Assembly (NCBI GenBank): GCA_040381555.1
Contig: JBEIHC010000040.1
Span: 1-22,492, forward strand
Direction of reading: 5' to 3'
Length of the DNA stretch: 22,492 nucleotides
From: CANHCC01 sp040381555
GTDB lineage: Bacteria; Bacteroidota; Bacteroidia; J057; RFSG01
The position numbers and the translations under genes are program-made. The notes beneath the pieces are model-generated. The model saw only the letters and a program-made list of their open reading frames with translations. It was not told the DNA's origin and made no database searches. This document shows positions 18,201 to 22,492 of this stretch, piece after piece (within the stretch, counting starts at the first letter, position 1; every line of letters begins with the position of its first letter).

Positions 18201-19580
18201 TTTGTATGGAATACTTCACCAGCTCAAAGTACTCAAATTGCGACAGGCTTAGCTGCAGGGCAAGTTTCGGTTGTGTTAACCGATGGTTTCGGTTGTTCTA
18301 CCAATGCATCTGTCAATATTATTGAGCCCAATGAATTAACAATTACTCCTAATATTATTCCTGTAAGATGCTTCGGAGAATCAACGGGTGGAATTACAGC
18401 AATAGTAAATGGAGGCACTCCACAATATTTCTATGATTGGAACACCAATCCTCCTCAAAATACACCAACAGCTTCCAATCTGAGAAAAGGAAATTATCAG
18501 GTTACCGTAACAGATGGCAATGGTTGTAGTGGATCGGCCTCTTTCTTCTTGCCAGAACCCGACACCCTGATAGTTCGGGCAACTTCAACAGATGCCATTT
18601 GTACGCATACCAAAACGGGTACTGGTACTGCCATCGTCAGTGGTGGAAATGGCAGTTATGACTATCGCTGGAATTCTGTTCCTCCTCAAGGAACACAAAC
18701 AGCCACCAATTTGGAAGCAGGGATTTATGTCATAACCGTCAATGACCCTAAAGGTTGTGTGGACACTGCTAGAGCCTATGTAGGACAACCTCAGCCAGTC
18801 CCATTCCCAGTCGCAATTCATGATTCTGTTTGTCCCGGTGAAAATGCGATTATGTCTGCTTGGGCTCCTGGCGATTTGAAGATTAACTGGTATCGAATCC
18901 CTTCAGACGAAAATCCATTTTTCTCTGGTCCACAGGTTAATATTCCTGAATTAAATAAAACAATATTCTACCAGATTGAATCCGAAGATAGTAAAGGTTG
19001 TAAGTCCCCAAGATTCCCAATATTCGCTTGGGTATACAATCTTCCTTTAGTTGATTTTGTTGGTTCTCCTTTGAAAGCTGAGCTTCCAGAAGCAGTGGTT
19101 AATTTTGAGCCAGCCAGAAGCATGGATAGACCCTCAATTTATTCTTGGTCTTGGAATTTTGGAGATGGAGGACAGGTTTCCAGCTTTATGGCTCCCTCTT
19201 ATCAATATGGGAATGAAGGAACTTATGATGTCACGCTCACAGTGGTAGATACCAATGGGTGTGTAAATAAAATTACGAAAAAGGCATTGGTAGAAGTGAG
19301 TAAAATGGTCAGTGTATTTGTTCCAAACGCCTTTAGTCCGAATGGAGATGGGGTTAACGATTACTTCTCTCTGGAATATCGACTGATAAATGAATTTGCT
19401 ATTGTGATATACGACCGTTGGGGTAACCAAGTTTATAACTCTACTGACCTCAAATTCCGTTGGGATGGCACTACAAATGGAATTCCTAATCCAGATGGAA
19501 CCTATGTATATGTAATTAACGGAAAGGCCTCTGATGGATCTGCCGTTCAGGTAGGAGGCAATGTGATTTTAATTAGGTAG
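15276..19580 (+). CDS. Secreted repeat protein with Ig-like, SprB and PKD domains and a CHU_C (T9SS type B) sorting domain
   Basis: A complete 1,434-residue cell-surface protein. A Sec signal peptide (1-25, ending LKAQA) is followed by a Cys- and Asn-rich N-terminal domain (about 30-164, 13 Cys). Residues about 166-717 are six 89-95-residue repeats with the pattern NN-I-NQTIC-G...PTGG-G-Y-Y-WESS...YFRR-V-SG-C, each with two cysteines. Two further Ig-like segments reach about 870. Four SprB repeats start at residues 875, 953, 1030 and 1107 (for example VRCFGGNDG). A PKD domain lies at about 1259-1340 (SWNFGDGG). The last 88 residues (from 1347: VFVPNAFSPNGDGVNDYF, YDRWGNQVY, WDGTTNG) are the gliding-motility-associated CHU_C domain, which directs export by the type IX system. 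Likely an adhesin or surface filament; the ligand is unknown. No enzyme domain is seen. Confidence 0.92.
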   Translation: MKKITSFLLLFLALWIANNSNLKAQAVVNTSVFWTTGWCTICNNINSGQYACAQGSGSPMWNNGQRTFTDPVPAGNQVTQVCATVNYVCCGLTSMTVVLNGVTVGTFNVPTGCNCSCGNCYTGTVCITNPPVYNYGGNNTIQVVNNGGNTCVNSVQLAITYQQACNNAITNNNISSSQTLCSNNLAAMLSGSLPGGGNGTYAYQWLSSTNNSTWSNVTNATSQNYTPPTPTSTVYFRRRVFSQPGCIDTSAFIGLYIQNPIGTNTIGANQTICNAGVPAQFTGTTPTGGNGNFQYSWESSSNAITWNPITGSNTLNYQSGAITSTTYFRRIITAGVCAASTSNSIEISLYPSISNNTVGNNQSICSGSQPSNMTGTIPIGGSGNYTYLWQSSPDNLNWTNVTGGATPNYQPPVLTVNMYFRRVVQSLPCADTSAVVTIRVDQPIGNNLIISDQTICAGVIPAQLSGSVATGGAGAPNYTWESSNNAITWAPAGGSGQNFTPPIPGGTIYYRRIISDGTCPSSTSNTVTLVVDQNISNNLIGTDQTICEGSIPNALTGIVPNGGNGAFTYMWESSPDNNIWIPIGSSNTVGYAPGAQMLTSYFRRVVNSGTCIPNTTSSVVIVVEGAINNNIITANQTICNGNTPAQFNGTTPTGGSGNYAYSWESSSDNLNWVVIPTGNTVNFTDGALIANTYYRRLVSSGVCAPSTSAEVNVLVNPVPTVAVNNAAVCFGQTTILSGAGSIPGGSYSWSTGENTQNISVTPTVTSTYTVTYTLNNCASAPADGVVTVNVPAVPNVLASGPLDLCPNGSVNLTSDPGVQYEWSHDNTLNVQTVSISNTGSYTVTVTDVNGCIATSLPIVVTVHSDPVVSATGTDVRCFGGNDGMGFASAVSGTLPYNYSWNTLPPQLNQMANGLTAGTYIVTVTDQYGCRDNATIIITQPAQLIVLPLMNETVSCYGGTDGSATALGNGGVAPYTFVWNTSPAQSTQIATGLAAGQVSVVLTDGFGCSTNASVNIIEPNELTITPNIIPVRCFGESTGGITAIVNGGTPQYFYDWNTNPPQNTPTASNLRKGNYQVTVTDGNGCSGSASFFLPEPDTLIVRATSTDAICTHTKTGTGTAIVSGGNGSYDYRWNSVPPQGTQTATNLEAGIYVITVNDPKGCVDTARAYVGQPQPVPFPVAIHDSVCPGENAIMSAWAPGDLKINWYRIPSDENPFFSGPQVNIPELNKTIFYQIESEDSKGCKSPRFPIFAWVYNLPLVDFVGSPLKAELPEAVVNFEPARSMDRPSIYSWSWNFGDGGQVSSFMAPSYQYGNEGTYDVTLTVVDTNGCVNKITKKALVEVSKMVSVFVPNAFSPNGDGVNDYFSLEYRLINEFAIVIYDRWGNQVYNSTDLKFRWDGTTNGIPNPDGTYVYVINGKASDGSAVQVGGNVILIR
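15771..17427 (+). repeat. Six tandem about 270-285-bp coding repeats
   Basis: Units start near 15771, 16056, 16332, 16605, 16878 and 17154. At the protein level each has an NQTIC-like cysteine early and an SG-C cysteine late, suggesting one disulfide per module. Nucleotide divergence between units is considerable, so these are old duplications. Confidence 0.8.
17898..18810 (+). repeat. Four SprB-type coding repeats
   Basis: Modules begin at 17898, 18132, 18363 and 18594 and share C-G...G-A...GG..PY-Y-WN..PPQ...A--L-AG-Y-VTVTD--GC. SprB repeats occur in T9SS-exported gliding adhesins. The fourth copy has lost the CFGG form (ICTHTKTG). Confidence 0.8.
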
Positions 19581-19599
19581 TTTTTTTTAGATCGGTTAT

Positions 19600-19634
19600 A
19601 AGAAAGGACGCTCGAAGCGTCCTTTCTTGTTTTG
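19600..19634 (+). terminator. Rho-independent terminator of the adhesin gene
   Basis: A perfect 13-bp stem (19600-19612 with 19616-19628; arm AAGAAAGGACGCT) encloses a 3-base loop and is followed by GTTTT. It starts 20 bases after the stop codon. The left flank also carries a T run before it, not an A run, so it works mainly in the plus direction. Confidence 0.88.
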
Positions 19635-19761
19635 GAGGATATTTATGAATTAATATTTTGTCCCTATCAGTAGTTGGAAATTTATGCCAGCCCAATACCC
19701 TGCCCATAGCCATTGTATCCAGAATCTTATCAAATAAAGTTAATGGAAATACTATTAATTT

Positions 19762-20045
19762 GGCTCTACGCATTTTACAGTGGGTTAAATAACTATTTAT
19801 GTAATGGGAAAATTCATCATCGAAGATTAAAAGACTTATTTGATACTATCTCGCTATCCAAATCTAGAATATCCGTTAAACCTGAATATATCAGATTTAA
19901 CAGCCCGGTCGCTGAGTAGCCCCCAATGAAATTGTGTCGTTCATTAATATAGTGTGGGGGGCGTATCGAAGTGCCCGGGCGGGTAATTCGAGGAATACCT
20001 TAATATACATAAAAAGAAATTACCCACTAAAAAATGCGTAGAGCC
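19762..20045. mobile_element. MITE-like element with ISL3-style terminal inverted repeats
   Basis: The 284-bp segment is bounded by 24-bp inverted repeats: GGCTCTACGCATTTT then AC then AGTGGGT on the left (19762-19785), and the same with TT in place of AC on the right (complement of 20022-20045), 22 of 24 matching. The flanking 8-mers ATTAATTT (left) and ATTATTTA (right) match at 6 of 8 positions and could be a worn target duplication. ISL3-family elements characteristically begin GGCTCT and duplicate 8 bp. No transposase is encoded, so it is a nonautonomous derivative or deletion relic. Family assignment rests on remembered end sequences. Confidence 0.6.
19903..19980. repeat. 78-nt imperfect palindrome inside the MITE-like element
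   Basis: Outer arms GCCCGG (19903-19908) and CCGGGC (19975-19980) enclose partly paired CGCTGAGTA / TATCGAAGTG arms, a GCCCCC/GGGGGGC stem (19919-19924 with 19956-19962), and an inner AATGAA/TTCATT stem (19925-19930 with 19940-19945). The arm style (TCGCTGAG...TCGAAG) resembles dispersed palindromic repeats found in many Bacteroidota genomes. Confidence 0.55.
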
Positions 20046-20053
20046 ATTATTTA

Positions 20054-20080
20054 ATTACCCACAATTAATGGCGTATAGCC
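20054..20080. repeat. Second copy of the MITE right end
   Basis: On the minus strand 20080-20054 reads GGCTATACGCCATTAATT then GTGGGTAAT, which aligns with the right terminal repeat of the MITE-like element 35 bp away and in the same orientation. It suggests a nested insertion, a one-ended event, or duplication of the end. Confidence 0.45.
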
Positions 20081-20131
20081 CATTTTTTAGTTAGCCCACT
20101 GGCTACCGTATTAAGACTCCATAATAGAAGA

Positions 20132-20198
20132 TACTAACAACCGCCCTGGTCAACAGGGACTTAAGGCGCAATTTCGCGCAGCTTCACTGCGGTTAAGT
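20132..20198. other. attC-like structured recombination site (candidate)
   Basis: A 67-nt stretch runs from TACTAAC (20132-20138) to GTTAAGT (20192-20198). GTTAAGT matches the attC core consensus GTTRRRY exactly; the left box fits only the YYAAC part of RYYYAAC. Just inside, AACCGC (20139-20144) pairs with GCGGTT (20189-20194). The interior can fold further: CCCTG/CAGGG (20144-20148 with 20154-20158) and CGCAG/CTGCG (20177-20181 with 20187-20191, competing with the outer stem). TAACAA-CGCC followed by AGGGACT resembles Vibrio-type attC starts. Length is within the attC range. No integrase gene and no second intact copy are visible. Confidence 0.4.
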
Positions 20199-20221
20199 AT
20201 TTTGTATTAGTGGTAGTTTTA

Positions 20222-20766
20222 TTAGTATAATTGTCTGTTTTGCAAATTCTGTTCATAATTCTGATGTCTCTTTCGATTGTCGCTAAAACCATTGTGTTGA
20301 ATTGCTGCAAACGGATTACAAACAATAAATTTTCCTTTATTGGCGAATGATCTGTCAATATTTTTTTTTCTTCCGATAATGATAGGAAAGTATTGTAAAA
20401 TATTTTATTAATTTAATATAAGTGTGTTCCTGAAAAATCGTTTACTGAGTTATCTGAATTAATATTTCTATAAATTATTCCTCCAAGATATATGTCGTAA
20501 TCTTCTGGTTCATTTTGAAGAAAATATTCAAAAGCTCCTCGTGCTGTAAATTTTATGTCGTCCTCAGCAACTAGTATAGAAGGAAGATTTTGGTTGTTTG
20601 CCCATTCTATAATTTGTTTATGAGCCTTTGCAATGCCTCGTTTGGGATTTTTGTCAATAAAGCCATCCCACAATCGATATTTGACTATTATTTGTTCAAC
20701 CAATTGAATTTCAAGTTATTTTGTTCTATCTTTTCGCTGTTCTGAGTGAATAATATTCAATTACAT
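20222..20766 (-). pseudogene. Decayed small glycosyltransferase-like gene
   Basis: Reading from ATG 20766 gives a frame of about 180 codons with four lesions. TAA stops stand at codon 2 (20761-20763), codon 17 (20716-20718) and codon 118 (20413-20415), and a +1 shift lies in a run of nine A (minus strand; 20361-20369). Removing one A restores a frame reading NIDRSFANKGKFIVCNPFAA then IQHNGFSDNRKRHQNY and ending at TAA 20222-20224. The body is protein-like throughout: IIHSEQRKDRT at the start, then WDGFIDKNPKRGIAKAHKQI, and LPSILVAEDDIKFTARGAFE with an acidic EDD motif typical of GT-A-fold, family-25-like glycosyltransferases. This resembles a recurring Bacteroidota family of small glycosyltransferase-like proteins. 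All three stops are one C-to-T change from CAA (Gln). A TATATTTG element stands 5 bases upstream of the ATG. Confidence 0.75.
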
Positions 20767-20771
20767 TGAAA

Positions 20772-20779
20772 CAAATATA
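20772..20779 (-). promoter_or_regulatory. -7 element of the decayed glycosyltransferase gene
   Basis: On the minus strand 20779-20772 reads TATATTTG, an exact TAnnTTTG match, 5 bases before the ATG at 20766. The original transcript would have been almost leaderless. It is divergent from the -7 element at 20833-20840. Confidence 0.4.
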
Positions 20780-20801
20780 CGAATATTTAGATAATTTCTT
20801 G

Positions 20802-20818
20802 TTTCGCGATATGCGAAA
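20802..20818. promoter_or_regulatory. Palindromic operator candidate upstream of the HTH/nucleotidyltransferase operon
   Basis: TTTCGCGATATGCGAAA has 6-bp arms (TTTCGC/GCGAAA) around GATAT. It lies 15-31 bases upstream of the -7 element at 20833, where a -33 box would be expected, and between two divergent -7 elements. A dimeric DNA-binding protein here would block polymerase, and the first gene of the operon is a candidate for that protein. Confidence 0.55.
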
Positions 20819-20832
20819 TGAGAAATTTGTAG

Positions 20833-20840
20833 TATATTTG
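20833..20840 (+). promoter_or_regulatory. -7 element of the HTH/nucleotidyltransferase operon
   Basis: TATATTTG matches TAnnTTTG exactly. It ends 4 bases before ATG 20845, so transcription would start at or inside the first codons. Translation then either is leaderless from 20845 or starts at the second in-frame ATG, 20863. Confidence 0.5.
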
Positions 20841-20844
20841 TGCT

Positions 20845-21369
20845 ATGAGAAAACATAATGGTATGCGCCCACAAGATGTGGCTATTCTGTTGAAAATTGT
20901 CTCAATAGGTTCCGAAAGTTGGCAATTGCTGGGGCTTGCGAATTTATTAAAGATAAGTATTTCAGAAATTTCCGAGTCTTTAAATAGAAGTCGGTTAGCT
21001 GGTCTTATTGATTATAACAAAAAGAAGGTTAATCGTCAGAATTTATTAGAATTCTTGGAACATGGTGTCCGATATGTTTTTCCAGAACAACCAGGGGCAA
21101 TGGTAAGAGGGATTCCAACTGCTCATTCTCATCCCGATATGAAAAAATATTTTATTAGTGAAATGGATTATGTTTGGCCTGATAATAAAGGAGAAGCAAT
21201 GGGATTAATGATTGAACCGTTTTATAAAAAACAAGTAGAAGCAGTTAAAGAAGATCGAGAATATTACAGGCTTTTAGCTTTAGTGGATGTTATACGAGTG
21301 GGGAAAGTCCGGGAAATTAAATATGCAGTAAATGAACTGAAAAAATATATTTTACATGAGCCATCATAG
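20845..21369 (+). CDS. Winged-helix-like protein, putative antitoxin/repressor of a nucleotidyltransferase toxin
   Basis: A 174-residue protein I do not recognise by name. Residues about 7-75 look like a MarR-like winged helix: MRPQDVAILLKIVSIGSESW, then LLGLANLLKISISEISESLN as helix-turn-helix and a short wing (LAGLIDYNKKKV). The C-terminal half is conserved-looking but unassigned (AMVRGIPTAHSHPDMKKYFI, a charged helix, EYYRLLALVDVIRVGKVREIKYA). The stop overlaps the nucleotidyltransferase gene by 14 bases, so the two are translationally coupled. Small DNA-binding gene first, overlapping enzyme gene second, and palindrome at the promoter is the usual order of AbiE-type and other toxin-antitoxin operons. 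The start could be 20845 or 20863. The region is more AT-rich than the adhesin and gyrase genes, consistent with transfer. A role as antitoxin is inference. Confidence 0.7.
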   Translation: MRKHNGMRPQDVAILLKIVSIGSESWQLLGLANLLKISISEISESLNRSRLAGLIDYNKKKVNRQNLLEFLEHGVRYVFPEQPGAMVRGIPTAHSHPDMKKYFISEMDYVWPDNKGEAMGLMIEPFYKKQVEAVKEDREYYRLLALVDVIRVGKVREIKYAVNELKKYILHEPS

Positions 21370-22036
21370 TAATACGGTAAGAATCAAAGCGGTTGCCAAT
21401 GCATTAGATAATTTAAAAGAAAAAGTAGTTTTTGTTGGAGGTGCTACAATATCACTTTATCCAGATCGACCAGTTTTTGAAGTCAGGCCAACGGATGATG
21501 TGGACGTAATAATCGAAATACTAAATTATTCTGACAGGGTTGAACTGGAAGAAAAACTGAGATCAATTGGATTTTCTCACGACATAGAATCAGGTGTAAT
21601 ATGTCGATATCGAATTCATGAAATAGCAGTAGATATTATGCCGACAAATGATCCTTCAATTGGTTTTACAAATATTTGGTATCCTGAGGGTTTTGAGAAT
21701 GCTGTTAATTATAAAATGGATGAACGAAGTGTAGTTAAGATATTAAGCGCTCCATATTTTATAGCTACAAAATTAGAAGCTCACAAAGATCGCGGGCAGA
21801 ATGATGGACGAACCAGTCAAGATTTTGAAGATATAATTTATGTTTTAGAAAACAGAGAAGTAATATGGGAGGAAATAAATAATTCTGGTGATAACTTAAA
21901 AAATTATTTGCTAACGGAATTTCGAAATCTATTAAAAAATCCTAATATATTTGAATGGATAGATTGTCATGTTGAAAGAGGGTCTCCACCAGCTTCTTAT
22001 CTCATTATGGAGGCATTAGAAAAGTTTACTGCATAA
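21356..22036 (+). CDS. AbiEii-like minimal nucleotidyltransferase, putative toxin
   Basis: A 226-residue protein with a DNA-polymerase-beta-type nucleotidyltransferase core. GG at 28-29 (VVFVGGATISLY) is followed by RPTDDVDVII with metal-binding Asp48 and Asp50, and a third acidic strand VDIMPTND with Asp93. FIATKLEAHKDRGQ and then DFEDIIYVLENRE (about 140-170) match the helical part seen in AbiEii/AbiGii-type proteins. AbiEii enzymes are toxins of type IV toxin-antitoxin and phage-exclusion systems; related MenT enzymes add nucleotides to tRNA acceptor ends. The substrate of this branch is not known to me. The overlap with the upstream winged-helix gene supports co-expression. All catalytic residues are present, so it should be active. 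A standalone house-cleaning nucleotidyltransferase is the alternative. Confidence 0.75.
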   Translation: MSHHSNTVRIKAVANALDNLKEKVVFVGGATISLYPDRPVFEVRPTDDVDVIIEILNYSDRVELEEKLRSIGFSHDIESGVICRYRIHEIAVDIMPTNDPSIGFTNIWYPEGFENAVNYKMDERSVVKILSAPYFIATKLEAHKDRGQNDGRTSQDFEDIIYVLENREVIWEEINNSGDNLKNYLLTEFRNLLKNPNIFEWIDCHVERGSPPASYLIMEALEKFTA

Positions 22037-22063
22037 TATTTCTTTTGTGTCATTTAAAATTAC

Positions 22064-22150
22064 TCTAACGGGTCAGGCAAGGGAATTTCACCCTTACCTT
22101 CCCACAGAACCGTACTTGAAAGTCTTCCTTCATACGGCTCTTCCTGTTGC
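22064..22150 (-). mobile_element. Group II intron 3' end (domains V and VI), minus strand
   Basis: On the minus strand, 22140-22107 is exactly 34 nt and folds as domain V: a 9-bp lower helix GAGCCGTAT/GTACGGTTC that includes the AGC catalytic triad, a 2-nt AA bulge, a 5-bp upper helix GAAGG/CTTTC, and a 4-nt loop AAGA. A few bases later, GGTAAGGG/CCCTTGCC (22098-22091 with 22083-22076) forms a domain VI-like helix, followed by TGACCCG, where the intron should end close to 22066-22069. The body of the intron and its reverse transcriptase would lie to the right. Instead, tandem repeats begin within about 25 bases, so either the intron is truncated or the repeats sit in domain IV and the enzyme is outside the window. 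Confidence 0.75.
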
Positions 22151-22161
22151 TCATCCCTACA

Positions 22162-22411
22162 GTCTCTACAGATGCATGATTTCATTCGAAACACCATTGT
22201 TTTGGATTTTTTTTGACTATCCTAATTATAAATGCAAATACCCTTTCACAATTTTATTTGGGTTTCGTAGAGACGGGCAATTGCCCGTCTCTACAGATGC
22301 ATAATCTCATTCGACCTATCATTTTTTAGGAATTTTTTGATTATCCCAATTATAAATACAAATACCCATTCACAATTTCATTTGGGTTTCGTAGAGAAGG
22401 GCAATTGCCCG
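22162..22411. repeat. Two tandem copies of a 125-bp repeat
   Basis: Copy 1 spans 22162-22286 and copy 2 about 22287-22410. Each begins GTCTCTACAGATGCAT, continues through TTATAAATRCAAATACCC and CACAATTT, and ends with TTTGGGTTTCGTAGAGA-GGGCAAT. The copies differ by scattered substitutions and one base of length. Confidence 0.85.
22267..22294. repeat. 28-bp perfect palindrome
   Basis: The half-site is GTAGAGACGGGCAA, followed directly by its exact complement TTGCCCGTCTCTAC. It bridges the junction between the two 125-bp copies. At the end of copy 2 the palindrome is broken (GTAGAGAAGGG). Palindromes of the form GTAGAGACG...CGTCTCTAC are dispersed repeats in several bacterial genomes. Confidence 0.85.
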
Positions 22412-22492
22412 TCTCATTATAACCAATTGCCCGTCTCATTATAACCAATTGCCCGTTTCATTGTAATCAATTGCCCGTTTCATTTTGACACA
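22402..22492. repeat. 22-bp tandem repeats running off the window
   Basis: Units of CAATTGCCCGTYTCATTRTAA plus one base start at 22402, 22424, 22446 and 22468, exactly 22 bp apart. The unit is the right half of the 28-bp palindrome plus a short linker. The fourth is diverging at its end and the array may continue beyond 22492. Confidence 0.85.

Larger units (their letters stand above)
19581..20221. other. Gene-free accessory region with nested repeats
   Basis: No credible coding sequence is seen here. A 58-codon frame from ATG 19743 runs from outside the left inverted repeat into the 78-nt palindrome, which argues against it being real. The region holds the adhesin terminator, a MITE-like element, an additional element end, a long palindrome and an attC-like site, each listed separately. 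Confidence 0.65.
22037..22492. other. Gene-free tail: group II intron end and tandem repeats
   Basis: No credible gene is present. An 85-codon plus-strand frame (22047-22304) runs across a structured RNA end and a repeat palindrome and is not a gene. The segment holds an intron remnant at about 22064-22150 and nested tandem repeats from 22162 to the window end. Confidence 0.75.

Noticed and set aside
19743..19919. Possible 58-residue plus-strand protein
   Set aside because: It crosses the MITE left inverted repeat and ends in the palindrome; no signal sequence, domain or promoter is apparent.
20132..20198. tRNA-like fold
   Set aside because: Several 5-bp hairpins within a closing stem suggested a cloverleaf, but there is no T-arm GGTTC motif, anticodon arm of proper size or acceptor geometry.
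20161..20358. 65-codon minus-strand frame over the attC-like site
   Set aside because: The same bases in another frame encode the well-supported C-terminus of the decayed glycosyltransferase (NPFAAIQHNGFSDN), and the rest is read-through of the structured site.
22047..22304. 85-codon plus-strand frame after the nucleotidyltransferase
   Set aside because: It is the complement of a group II intron domain V/VI and part of a palindromic repeat. Such frames are common artefacts at intron ends.
22162..22492. CRISPR array
   Set aside because: The 22-bp units are contiguous with no unique spacers between them, and no cas genes are present.

Overview
The window looks like chromosome of a Bacteroidota (Bacteroidetes) bacterium. 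The pointers are a secreted adhesin ending in a gliding-motility-type (CHU_C) type IX secretion domain, a TonB-dependent receptor with an N-terminal regulatory domain paired with a DUF4249 lipoprotein, two vWA/DUF3520 proteins, AT-rich intergenic DNA, and -7 promoter elements of the form TAnnTTTG. I cannot place it below phylum with confidence.

Positions 1-19,630 are a conserved, mostly cell-envelope region. From the left: the 3' end of an RND efflux permease (+), which converges through a bidirectional terminator on two tandem paralogous vWA-domain genes (-), then gyrB (-), and an outer-membrane uptake pair on the minus strand (TonB-dependent receptor followed 5 bp later by a DUF4249 lipoprotein). 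Across a divergent promoter region follow a large AsmA-like protein with a TolA-like repeat tail (+), a small outer-membrane beta-barrel protein that starts next to its stop codon (+), and a 1,434-residue secreted repeat protein (+) that ends in a 13-bp terminator hairpin.

Positions 19,630-22,492 are an accessory, mobile-looking tail with no intact housekeeping gene. In order it holds: a 284-bp MITE-like element with ISL3-style terminal inverted repeats and an internal 78-nt palindrome; an extra copy of the element end; a 67-nt structured site resembling an integron attC; a decayed small glycosyltransferase gene (-) with three in-frame TAA stops and a homopolymer frameshift; a two-gene operon (+) encoding a winged-helix-like protein overlapping an AbiEii-like nucleotidyltransferase, best read as a toxin-antitoxin or phage-defence module, with a palindromic operator and near-leaderless promoter; the domain V and VI end of a group II intron (-); and nested tandem repeats built on a GTAGAGACGGGCAATTGCCCGTCTCTAC-type palindrome that run off the window.

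The most interesting material is this tail. The combination of an attC-like site, a gene cassette-like module, and a group II intron 3' end abutting another attC-like core suggests an integron-cassette relic, but no integrase gene is visible and this is inference. No tRNA, rRNA or CRISPR array was seen.
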